Shown here in pieces: positions 1-7,425 of a DNA stretch of 64,000 bases (position 1 is the first letter of the stretch; each line of letters starts with the position of its first letter). The stretch comes from GCA-2733415 sp049614485. GTDB taxonomy: Bacteria > Bacteroidota > Bacteroidia > Flavobacteriales > Flavobacteriaceae. The notes beneath the pieces were generated by a model. That model saw only the letters and a program-made list of their open reading frames with translations, was not told the origin of the DNA and ran no database searches. Location: the NCBI GenBank assembly GCA_049614485.1, contig JBMZDR010000002.1, forward strand, positions 62,001 to 126,000, in the 5' to 3' direction. A program made the translations under genes and the position numbers.

Positions 1-782
1 AATTCAGTTATCGTTTGTGACACAGTATTAAAAGAAACCTGCTCTAACAACTCTTGTTGAACATATGGTATAAATAGTTTCTTTAAATCTTTATCATTAG
101 CATCTAATATAACCAGCCCATACTCACCAAATAATTCATTTGTTAAAAACCGTGTGGCATCTGCTAAATTAGCATGTTTCAAATAGGCATCTTCAAATAA
201 TTTTTTTAAATATTTAGCGTTTTTACCTGGCCCTAATTTTCCTGAGAACTCGTTGAATACTTGCTCTAAGCCTTCTGTTGACAGCTCGCCTACTGCACCA
301 CCAAAATCACGAGTCCACTCAACTTTTTCACCTTTAAAATTAAAATAATTGATTTCTTCAAAATCATGATCTTCTGTTGCCATCCAATAAATTGGCACAA
401 AATTCTGTTTAGGGTATTTATCACCTAACTCTTCACATAAATTTATAGCCGACACTATTTTATATAAGAAATATAACGGACCAGTGAATAAGTTTAACTG
501 ATGTCCAGTGGTAACTGTATAGGTATTTTGTTGTCTTAGTAACTCTATGTTTTTGGCAGTTACCTCAGAGGTTTTAATAGCTGCATATTGCTTTTGAAGT
601 GTATTCACTAAAACCGCTCGATTAGTGTCTGATAACTGCTTCTCTTCTATTTGAGCAGCAAAATTATCTAAATGCGGATACCGATTATAAAACGGTTTCA
701 AATCAGGATTCTCTTCTAAGTAATCACATATTAGTGCGGAAAAGTAATTAGTGTCTTTAAAAGGAATACTAGTTTTGGGCAT
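1..782 (-). CDS. bshC: Bacillithiol biosynthesis cysteine-adding enzyme BshC (C-terminus beyond window)
   Basis: The reverse strand reads an open frame of about 260 codons that runs off the left edge, so the C-terminal half is missing. The N-terminus (MPKTSIPFKDTNYFS) and the blocks TTGHQLNLFTGPLYFLYK and FVPIYWMATEDHDFEE are hallmarks of BshC. This enzyme is proposed to add cysteine to GlcN-malate in the last step of bacillithiol synthesis, a low-molecular-weight thiol of Firmicutes and Bacteroidota. The start is the ATG at 782, which matches the family N-terminus; the frame stays open upstream to a TAG, with only a TTG as an alternative. It lies downstream of rimO, separated by a terminator, so it probably has its own promoter. 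Confidence 0.9.
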   Translation of the reverse strand, partial: MPKTSIPFKDTNYFSALICDYLEENPDLKPFYNRYPHLDNFAAQIEEKQLSDTNRAVLVNTLQKQYAAIKTSEVTAKNIELLRQQNTYTVTTGHQLNLFTGPLYFLYKIVSAINLCEELGDKYPKQNFVPIYWMATEDHDFEEINYFNFKGEKVEWTRDFGGAVGELSTEGLEQVFNEFSGKLGPGKNAKYLKKLFEDAYLKHANLADATRFLTNELFGEYGLVILDANDKDLKKLFIPYVQQELLEQVSFNTVSQTITE

Positions 783-861
783 CGACTTTATTTTTTGTAA
801 AGATACTGTCTTTTGAAAAATATCTGAAGCCTCAGTCGATAATTTCAATAAACACTAACAA

Positions 862-891
862 AAAAAGAGCTTGTTTTCACAAGCTCTTTTT
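862..891 (-). terminator. Intrinsic terminator after rimO
   Basis: The stem AAAGAGCTTGT / ACAAGCTCTTT with a TTTC loop is flanked by A and T runs. It sits 20 bp past the rimO stop and before bshC. Confidence 0.85.
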
Positions 892-910
892 AAATATCTA
901 TTCTGTATAA

Positions 911-2212
911 TTACTCAACTATACCATACAGATCAAAATCTTCTGCTTCTACAATTTTAATGTTTGCAAATTCACCTTGTTTTAAGTAGAATTTTTCTGC
1001 ATCAATCAATACTTCGTTATCGACATCTGGCGAATCAAATTCTGTTCTACCAACAAAGTAGTTGCCTTCTTTACGGTCAATAATACAACGATACGTATTT
1101 CCTATTTTTTCTTGATTCAACTCCCATGAAATTTGAGATTGAATTTCCATAATTTCATTGGCACGTTGCTGCTTCACCTCTTCAGGCACATCATCTTCTA
1201 AGTTATAGGCATGTGTATTTTCTTCATGAGAATACGTGAAACATCCCAAGCGCTCAAAACGCATGTCTTGAACCCATTTTTTTAAGGTTTGAAAATGCTC
1301 TTCAGTTTCTCCAGGATATCCAACGATTAAGGTTGTACGAATAGTCATTTCTGGCACAAGTGTTCTAAAATCGTTAATTAGCTTAGTGGTTTTAGCTTGT
1401 GTGGTTCCACGTCGCATTGACTTTAGTAAATCGTCAGCAATATGTTGTAACGGAATGTCTAAATAAAAACAGATTTTAGGCTCAACTTTCATCAAGTCTA
1501 ACACATCCATAGGAAACCCTGTAGGAAATGCGTAATGCAAACGAATCCACTCAATACCTTCAACTGCAGCTAAAGCTTTTAACAACTCTGCTAAGTTTCT
1601 TTTCTTATATAAATCTAATCCGTAATAGGTTAAATCTTGAGCAATAAGGATTAACTCCTTAACACCATCTGCAGCTAACTTTTCTGCTTCAACAACCAAG
1701 TTTTCAATTGGTGTTGATTTGTGTTTTCCTCTCATTAAAGGAATTGCACAGAATGAACACGGACGATCACAGCCTTCAGCAATTTTTAAATAGGCATAAT
1801 TTTTAGGTGTCGTAGTTAAACGCTCACCTATCAACTCATGCTTATAATCGGCCCCTAGAGCTTTTAATAATTGTGGCAATTGCGTTGTTCCAAAATATTC
1901 ATCTACATTAGGAATATCTTTTTGTAAATCTGGTTTATAACGCTCACTCAAACACCCAGTAACAAATACCTTATCTACTTCTCCTTCTTCCTTTTTCTGC
2001 ATATACTCCAAAATAGTATTTACAGATTCTTCTTTAGCGTTATTTATAAATCCGCAAGTATTGATTACAACAATATTACCTTCCTCTTCATGTGCCACTT
2101 CTTTGCCATTGGCTTTTAGCTGCCCCATTAAAACCTCTGAGTCATAAACGTTTTTTGAACATCCTAAAGTAACTACGTTGATTTTATTCTTCTTAAGTGA
2201 TTTCGTTCTCAT
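911..2212 (-). CDS. rimO: Ribosomal protein S12 methylthiotransferase RimO
   Basis: This radical-SAM methylthiotransferase adds a methylthio group to the conserved aspartate of ribosomal protein S12. In order it has an N-terminal UPF0004 domain with three cluster cysteines (C18 in LGCSKN, C53 in NTCGF, C87 in TGC), the radical-SAM motif GCDRPCSFC near residue 150, and a C-terminal TRAM-like domain. Length (433 aa) fits RimO and is shorter than most MiaB. The frame extends 13 codons upstream, but that extension covers the TATATTTG promoter element at 2230-2237, so the ATG at 2212 (MRTKSLKK) is chosen. It is transcribed divergently from the OmpA-like pair. Confidence 0.95.
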   Translation of the reverse strand: MRTKSLKKNKINVVTLGCSKNVYDSEVLMGQLKANGKEVAHEEEGNIVVINTCGFINNAKEESVNTILEYMQKKEEGEVDKVFVTGCLSERYKPDLQKDIPNVDEYFGTTQLPQLLKALGADYKHELIGERLTTTPKNYAYLKIAEGCDRPCSFCAIPLMRGKHKSTPIENLVVEAEKLAADGVKELILIAQDLTYYGLDLYKKRNLAELLKALAAVEGIEWIRLHYAFPTGFPMDVLDLMKVEPKICFYLDIPLQHIADDLLKSMRRGTTQAKTTKLINDFRTLVPEMTIRTTLIVGYPGETEEHFQTLKKWVQDMRFERLGCFTYSHEENTHAYNLEDDVPEEVKQQRANEIMEIQSQISWELNQEKIGNTYRCIIDRKEGNYFVGRTEFDSPDVDNEVLIDAEKFYLKQGEFANIKIVEAEDFDLYGIVE

Positions 2213-2229
2213 ACCTGAATTTTGGATTG

Positions 2230-2237
2230 CAAATATA
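2230..2237 (-). promoter_or_regulatory. -7 promoter element (TATATTTG) of rimO
   Basis: On the minus strand TATATTTG matches the Bacteroidota -7 consensus TAnnTTTG and lies 17 bases before the chosen ATG. It decides the start, because the longer reading frame would begin upstream of the likely transcription start. Confidence 0.65.
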
Positions 2238-2285
2238 CAACCAATAATCAAAACTTTATTATATTGTAAGCTAAACCTACTTATA

Positions 2286-3503
2286 ATGCGTTACCTATTA
2301 CTAATTTTAGTTTCTGCTTTTGGATTTTCTCAAGACACAAAAAAAGACAGCATTCAACTCTACTACCCAACTGCAGAATACATGCTTAACGAGCAACAAA
2401 AAGAAACGTTAACTTCATTATTTTCTTCACAAAACTCAATAACAAACATAAGCGTAACAGGTTGTACCGATTTTGTTGGAAGTGCTGAATACAATGATGA
2501 TTTAGCAAAAAAAAGATCACAACAAGTTATTGATTTTTTGTCTTTAAATTACAGCGAAGACATTCAACAAATAAATATTGGTGAATTACAAAAACCTGCC
2601 AACTCATCATTAAAAAATGGTGTGCAAGAACATCGAAAAACAGTTGTTAGTTATCACTATAAAATTTTGAATGACATTAAAAAAACAACTAAATATGATT
2701 ATTTACAACAAATAGATTCTTTGAGTATTGGAGAAAAAATAAGACTTAAGAACATTAATTTTAAGTTAGCTACTGCTGAATTAACAAAAGCATCAATTCC
2801 TGAGTTAGACAATTTATTTAACATCTTAAACCGAAATAAAAACTTGCACATTGAAATTGAAGGGCATGTTTGTTGTGGAGCAGACAAAGAGGTTGTAACA
2901 CAACAAATGACATATGAGAATGAATGGCTATCTACATTAAGAGCCAAAACTATATCTAACTATTTAACTGATAAAGGTATTGATTCCCTGAGATTACAAC
3001 ACAAAGGATATGGCTTTACAAAACCTTTAATTTACCCTGAAGAAACTGAAGCTGATCGGTATAGAAACAGACGTATTGAACTTTCTATAATTAGCAACAA
3101 CCATTTAGATCAATTGAACAGAATTGAAGTTGGTGAAAGTGTTATTTTAAAAAACATGAGTTTTGAATGGGGTAAGGCTGAACCTACTCCAAAATCATTT
3201 CCTGAAATAATGAACCTTTTTAAAACTCTAGACAACTACCCTAATTTAAGTGTTGAAATTCAAGGACACGTTTGTTGTGGTAAAGAAGAGTATACAACTG
3301 GGGAAAAGAAATCTTATCACAACCTTACTTTATCAAATAATAGGGCTCATAATATCGAGAAAAAATTAATTGGCTTAGGGATTGACCCTGCAAGACTATC
3401 ACATAAAGGCTTAGGATTTTCTCAACCTAAAATTTTCCCCGAAAGAACGAGTGAAGACCGCGAGAAAAACCGACGTATTGAGGTCGTTTTACTAAACAAA
3501 TAA
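2286..3503 (+). CDS. Secreted OmpA-like protein with three tandem OmpA-type domains
   Basis: This is a 405-aa periplasmic or outer-membrane-associated protein. The start at 2286 gives a clean signal peptide (MRYLLLILVSAFGFSQ); the longer frame from 2178 begins inside rimO and is rejected. Three OmpA C-terminal-like domains follow. The first has the usual GCTDFVGSAEYND motif. The second and third have GHVCCG in place of the peptidoglycan-binding TD motif, yet keep the RA...GID..RL..KGYGFT block and the terminal NRRIE(L/V) signature. The neighbour at 3507 starts 3 bp later and has the same architecture with one domain fewer, so the two form an operon and probably arose by duplication. Cell-wall tethering is inferred from the family; the role of the CC motif is unknown. 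Confidence 0.85.
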   Translation: MRYLLLILVSAFGFSQDTKKDSIQLYYPTAEYMLNEQQKETLTSLFSSQNSITNISVTGCTDFVGSAEYNDDLAKKRSQQVIDFLSLNYSEDIQQINIGELQKPANSSLKNGVQEHRKTVVSYHYKILNDIKKTTKYDYLQQIDSLSIGEKIRLKNINFKLATAELTKASIPELDNLFNILNRNKNLHIEIEGHVCCGADKEVVTQQMTYENEWLSTLRAKTISNYLTDKGIDSLRLQHKGYGFTKPLIYPEETEADRYRNRRIELSIISNNHLDQLNRIEVGESVILKNMSFEWGKAEPTPKSFPEIMNLFKTLDNYPNLSVEIQGHVCCGKEEYTTGEKKSYHNLTLSNNRAHNIEKKLIGLGIDPARLSHKGLGFSQPKIFPERTSEDREKNRRIEVVLLNK

Positions 3504-3506
3504 AAC

Positions 3507-4346
3507 ATGAAATTAAGACTACTAATTTTACTCTTAATTACTTCAATTGGGTTTTCTCAAACTAAAAAACCAGATAGTTTAAAACTGTTTTTTGATAGTG
3601 CAAAATATAGTATTACAGATGCTCATAAAACACAAATAGCTGCCTTTTTTAAAGGTATTAAAGTGGATGAAGTCCGTCAAATACGCATAAAAGGCTATAC
3701 TGATTTTGTAGGAAACCATGTATACAACAACAAATTATCTAAAAAACGTGCAAAATCGGCATACACATATGTGACTTCTAATTATCAATTTACTGCAATA
3801 GCACAACAAGGTTTGGGTGAGTTAGATGAGCAAAGCCTAGAAGCTAGTTTTGAAGAAGGTAATAGCAAGCACCGTAAAGTAGATGTGATTTTATCTTATG
3901 AAAAACCAAAAGACATCTATGTTAGCTTAACTAGAAAACAACGGTATTTATCAGAATTACCTAAATTATCAGTTGGAGAAAAACTACGCGTACAACATAC
4001 TAGCTTCTACATAAGCACACCAAATATCACCAAAGCATCTAAAGAAGATATTGAAGGTATTGTAAAAATTTTAAAAGGATATCCAAAAATACACATATTA
4101 GTAGAAGGCCATGTGTGTTGTGGTGATAAAGATGAATATGAGACTAAAGTTCCTTCTGAAGATAACTTAGCACTTTCTACAGAACGTGCTAAAAACATTT
4201 ACTTAGAACTTATCAAACGTGGGATTAAAAAAAGTAGACTATCCTATAAAGGTTTTGGCTTCACAAGACCATTAGACTTCCCAGAAAGCACTGTTAAAAT
4301 TCAACAAGAAAACAGACGTGTTGAACTGAAAGTTTTGAAAAACTAA
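3507..4346 (+). CDS. Secreted OmpA-like protein with two tandem OmpA-type domains
   Basis: This is a 279-aa paralogue of the preceding gene, 3 bp downstream of it. The signal peptide is MKLRLLILLLITSIGFSQ. Domain 1 (about residues 20-125) carries GYTDFVGNHVYNN, the canonical form. Domain 2 (about 150-279) carries VEGHVCCGDKDEY, an RAKNIYLELIKRGIKKSRL helix block and ends NRRVELKVL. The pairing of one TD-type with one CC-type domain in both proteins suggests the two forms have different jobs, for example peptidoglycan binding versus disulfide or metal chemistry; that is inference. Its stop codon lies inside the terminator palindrome at 4341-4378. Confidence 0.85.
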   Translation: MKLRLLILLLITSIGFSQTKKPDSLKLFFDSAKYSITDAHKTQIAAFFKGIKVDEVRQIRIKGYTDFVGNHVYNNKLSKKRAKSAYTYVTSNYQFTAIAQQGLGELDEQSLEASFEEGNSKHRKVDVILSYEKPKDIYVSLTRKQRYLSELPKLSVGEKLRVQHTSFYISTPNITKASKEDIEGIVKILKGYPKIHILVEGHVCCGDKDEYETKVPSEDNLALSTERAKNIYLELIKRGIKKSRLSYKGFGFTRPLDFPESTVKIQQENRRVELKVLKN

Positions 4347-4378
4347 AAAGGATTGCTAATTAGCAATCCTTTTTAGTT
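4341..4378. terminator. Bidirectional intrinsic terminator between OmpA-like pair and murA
   Basis: This is a perfect 38-bp palindrome with 19-bp arms beginning AACTAAAAAGG, and it overlaps the stop codon of the upstream gene. A and T runs on both sides let it serve both convergent units. Confidence 0.9.
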
Positions 4379-4395
4379 TTTATACAAAAACAATG

Positions 4396-5706
4396 TTAAG
4401 CTGTTCTTACTATTTTTGCACCAATAGCGCGCAAACGTTCATCAATACGCTCATACCCTCTATCAATTTGTTCTATATTGTGTATAATACTTGTTCCTTT
4501 TGCAGATAGTGCAGCAATTAATAATGATACTCCAGCTCTAATATCTGGCGACACCATTGTTGTGGCTTTTAACTGCGATTTAAAATCATGACCAATTATT
4601 GAGGCACGGTGTGGGTCACATAAAATAATCTTCGCTCCCATATCAATTAACTTATCTGTAAAAAACAAACGGCTTTCAAACATTTTTTGATGTATCAAAA
4701 CACTTCCTCTTGCTTGAGTAGCCATAACCAAGACAATACTTAATAAATCTGGTGTAAATCCAGGCCAAGGTGCATCTGCAACGGTTAATATAGAGCCGTC
4801 AATATAGTTTTGTATTTCATAACCATCTTTATGCTCAGGAATGTAAATATCGTCTCCTCTTTTTTCAAGGGTAATTCCTAGTTTTCTAAACACTGATGGA
4901 ATATTCCCTAAGTTTTTCCAACTTACATTTTTAATAGTCAGTTCACTTTTAGTCATTGCTGCCAAACCAATCCAACTACCAATTTCAATCATGTCTGGCA
5001 ATACAGTATGTGTACAACCGCCTAAACTCTCAACACCTTCAATAGTCAATAAATTAGAGCCAACACCTGTAATGTTTGCTCCCATAGAATTCAACATTTT
5101 AGACAACTGTTGAATGTAAGGTTCACAAGCTGCATTGTAAATAGTTGTAGTTCCTTCGGCTAAAACAGCCGCCATTAAGATATTAGCTGTACCAGTTACA
5201 GAAGCTTCATCTAGCAACATATCTGTCCCAACTAATTTATCAGCTTCTACACCATAAAAATATTCTTCACGGTTGTAACGGAAATTCGCCCCTAATTTGA
5301 TAAATCCCTCAAAGTGCGTATCTAAACGACGTCTTCCTATCTTATCTCCTCCAGGCTTAGGAATATATCCTTTACCAAAACGCGCCAATAATGGTCCTAC
5401 AACCATAATTGACCCACGTAATGAGCTTCCTTCTTTTTTAAAATCTGGCGATTCTAAGTATTTTAAATTAACCTCATCAGCCTGAAAAGAATAAGACCCA
5501 TGCGCCAACTTTTGAATTTTAACACCCAAATTACCTAACAAACTTATCAGTTTATTGATATCAATAATATCTGGAATGTTATTAATTGTTACTTTTTCTG
5601 GAGTAAGCAAAACAGCACACAAAATTTGTAACGCCTCATTTTTTGCACCTTGAGGCTGGATTTCTCCTTTTAACTTATGCCCTCCTTCTATTTGAAATGT
5701 TCCCAT
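4396..5706 (-). CDS. murA: UDP-N-acetylglucosamine 1-carboxyvinyltransferase MurA
   Basis: This is the first committed enzyme of peptidoglycan precursor synthesis in the cytoplasm; it transfers enolpyruvate from PEP to UDP-GlcNAc. The 436-aa length and the EPSP-synthase-type double domain fit. N-terminal GGHKLKGEIQPQGAKNEALQ contains the catalytic KN pair. The active-site loop reads PKPGGDKIGRRRLDTH: residue 121 is Asp where E. coli has Cys115, the residue alkylated by fosfomycin. Asp at this position is known in naturally fosfomycin-resistant MurA enzymes. The gene lies 15 bp downstream of the DUF4290 gene and is probably co-transcribed with it. Confidence 0.96.
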   Translation of the reverse strand: MGTFQIEGGHKLKGEIQPQGAKNEALQILCAVLLTPEKVTINNIPDIIDINKLISLLGNLGVKIQKLAHGSYSFQADEVNLKYLESPDFKKEGSSLRGSIMVVGPLLARFGKGYIPKPGGDKIGRRRLDTHFEGFIKLGANFRYNREEYFYGVEADKLVGTDMLLDEASVTGTANILMAAVLAEGTTTIYNAACEPYIQQLSKMLNSMGANITGVGSNLLTIEGVESLGGCTHTVLPDMIEIGSWIGLAAMTKSELTIKNVSWKNLGNIPSVFRKLGITLEKRGDDIYIPEHKDGYEIQNYIDGSILTVADAPWPGFTPDLLSIVLVMATQARGSVLIHQKMFESRLFFTDKLIDMGAKIILCDPHRASIIGHDFKSQLKATTMVSPDIRAGVSLLIAALSAKGTSIIHNIEQIDRGYERIDERLRAIGAKIVRTA

Positions 5707-5721
5707 TAAAGTAAGTTTATT

Positions 5722-6393
5722 TTAATACCTTTTACGGTTTTTATTAGTATTATTCCTGTTGTTATTTCTGTTATTTGAATGCTTAGAATTAGAGTAATTC
5801 TTGTTGGTATTTGAACGTCCTTTAGATTTTAACAATACATTAGAATCTGTTAACACCAAATCATTAGTAGTAACATCAATACCTCCATTAGACAATTCGT
5901 ATAAATGATTGAATATCACTGCATCTTCAACTGTATCTTTATTCCAATTTAGGAAACATTTTTTCATATGATTAGCAACAGTTGCAATAAGTGCTTGTTT
6001 TAAATCTCCTTCTTCCCATTTTAATGCAACATCAATCATTCGCTTGATATTATTACCATAAAAACGGTATTTAGGGAAATTTTGCGGGTAAGGCAAGCGT
6101 TCTGGTTTTGCAGCTAATTCTTCTCTTGAAGGTTTTTCAAAAGGCGATTCAACATCTAATTTAAAATCAGATATAATAAACAGCTGATCCCATAGTTTAT
6201 GCTTAAAATCAGCCACATCACGCAAATGAGGGTTCATATTCCCCATAACATCTATAATTGCTTTTGCAACTTTATTGCGCTCTGCATCATCTTCAATTGC
6301 TACAGCGTGATCAACCATTTTTTGCATGTGACGGCCGTACTCTGGTATAATTAATTTATTGCGCTCTGTATTGTATTCTATATTTTCTATCAA
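5722..6393 (-). CDS. DUF4290 domain protein with Asn/Arg-rich tail
   Basis: This conserved Bacteroidota protein of unknown function is recognised by the block EYNTERNKLIIPEYGRHMQ. The last 40 or so residues are a low-complexity Asn, Arg and Lys tail (for example NNRNNNRNNTNKNRKRY), which could bind nucleic acid or be disordered. There is no ATG near the family N-terminus. The best start is the TTG at 6393 (reads MIENIEYN, about 223 aa); an in-frame TTG at 6417 is the alternative. It lies directly upstream of murA, an arrangement that hints at an envelope or division link but does not prove one. Confidence 0.75.
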   Translation of the reverse strand: MIENIEYNTERNKLIIPEYGRHMQKMVDHAVAIEDDAERNKVAKAIIDVMGNMNPHLRDVADFKHKLWDQLFIISDFKLDVESPFEKPSREELAAKPERLPYPQNFPKYRFYGNNIKRMIDVALKWEEGDLKQALIATVANHMKKCFLNWNKDTVEDAVIFNHLYELSNGGIDVTTNDLVLTDSNVLLKSKGRSNTNKNYSNSKHSNNRNNNRNNTNKNRKRY

Positions 6394-6493
6394 AATGTAT
6401 ATGCTATTTTTAATCAAACAGATAAGTATATTCTGCTTTGGAAGTAAAATTACTCTTGCAAAGTAATAATTTTTAATGAGCTACAGAACATAT

Positions 6494-6790
6494 TTACAAA
6501 GAAATAATCCCCTCTATAACGGTAACTTCCTTATATTTTTTAATTATAGCATCTGCAGATTTCATTTTCACTTCTATTGACACACTTGTGTATTTTCCGT
6601 TTTTTGATCTTTTAGTTACAATTGCAGCTCCTAAATTGTCAAACTTACTTATAACCAAATCAACTTTAGAGTCATTGTTTTTCGTAGGCACAATGAACTT
6701 GTATAAATATAATGACGGAAAAACTGCAGTTTCCTCTAATTGTGTTTTTAATTTCTTGTAAAATTCATCAGAATTTGTGGGTGTACTCAT
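6494..6790 (-). CDS. DUF493 family protein (YbeD-like)
   Basis: This is a 98-aa cytoplasmic protein. The alpha/beta pattern and the block KFDNLGAAIVTKRSKNGKYTSVSIEVKMKSADAIIKKYKEV fit DUF493, a small ferredoxin-like fold related to E. coli YbeD; the biochemical role is unknown. The start ATG at 6790 is supported by a TATATTTG -7 element 20 bp upstream. It lies upstream of the DUF4290-murA pair with a gap of about 100 bp. Confidence 0.75.
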   Translation of the reverse strand: MSTPTNSDEFYKKLKTQLEETAVFPSLYLYKFIVPTKNNDSKVDLVISKFDNLGAAIVTKRSKNGKYTSVSIEVKMKSADAIIKKYKEVTVIEGIISL

Positions 6791-6810
6791 AATGTTGTTT
6801 ATATAATTTG

Positions 6811-6818
6811 CAAATATA
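6811..6818 (-). promoter_or_regulatory. -7 element (TATATTTG) of the DUF493 gene
   Basis: TATATTTG on the minus strand matches TAnnTTTG. It overlaps a palindromic ATTTGCAAAT in the divergent region shared with the ATPase gene. No clear -33 TTG is seen. Confidence 0.5.
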
Positions 6819-6888
6819 AACCATAATATTAATCTTAATTAATACATAATTAGTTAATTTGCTTTTTCTTATAACAATACTATTACTA

Positions 6889-7425
6889 ATGAAACGAATT
6901 CTTTTAATTGGAAGCCCAGGTTCTGGAAAAACTACGGTACTCTCTGAATTAGAGAAAAGAGGATATACTTGCTTTCAAGAAGTTTCAAGAAAAATAATAC
7001 TTGAAGCACAAAAAAGAGGCATAGACCAGTTATTTTTAAAAAACCCAGAGGAATTTAATCAGAAACTTTTTTCTGGGAGAGTTGCCCAATTTGAAGCATG
7101 CGTAAACCATGAGGGTGAGTTTGTTTTTATAGATAGAGGGTTGCCAGACATTATTGCTTACAACAACTATGTAAATGTCCCTACAGAACCAAACGTTATT
7201 AAAGCATCTGCAGAATTAGTTTACGACTTTGTTTTTCTTTTCCCAGCTTGGAAGAAGATTTTTAAGAACGATAACGAACGCTATGAAAGTTTTGAAGAAG
7301 CTATCAAAATTCAAGAAAACTTAAAAGATACATACACCAATCACGGTTACGAAATTTGTGAAGTTCCTATTGGTGAAATTTGCGAACGTGCAAATTATAT
7401 TTTAAACGTTGTGGAATACTCTTAA
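6889..7425 (+). CDS. AAA_28-type ATPase/kinase-like protein
   Basis: This is a 178-aa P-loop protein. MKRILLIGSPGSGKTTVL contains the Walker A motif at the extreme N-terminus, followed by QEVSRKIILEAQKRG and FVFIDRGLPDIIAY, as in AAA_28 proteins annotated as predicted ATPases. Substrate is unknown; the fold resembles nucleotide or cofactor kinases. The start is the ATG at 6889, because the longer frame adds only a hydrophobic stretch before the P-loop. Its stop overlaps the recQ start by one base (TAATG), so translation is probably coupled. Confidence 0.75.
   Translation: MKRILLIGSPGSGKTTVLSELEKRGYTCFQEVSRKIILEAQKRGIDQLFLKNPEEFNQKLFSGRVAQFEACVNHEGEFVFIDRGLPDIIAYNNYVNVPTEPNVIKASAELVYDFVFLFPAWKKIFKNDNERYESFEEAIKIQENLKDTYTNHGYEICEVPIGEICERANYILNVVEYS

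Noticed and set aside
2178..2285. N-terminal extension of the first OmpA-like protein
   Set aside because: It overlaps rimO coding and promoter sequence on the other strand and places the signal peptide 36 residues inside; the ATG at 2286 is better.
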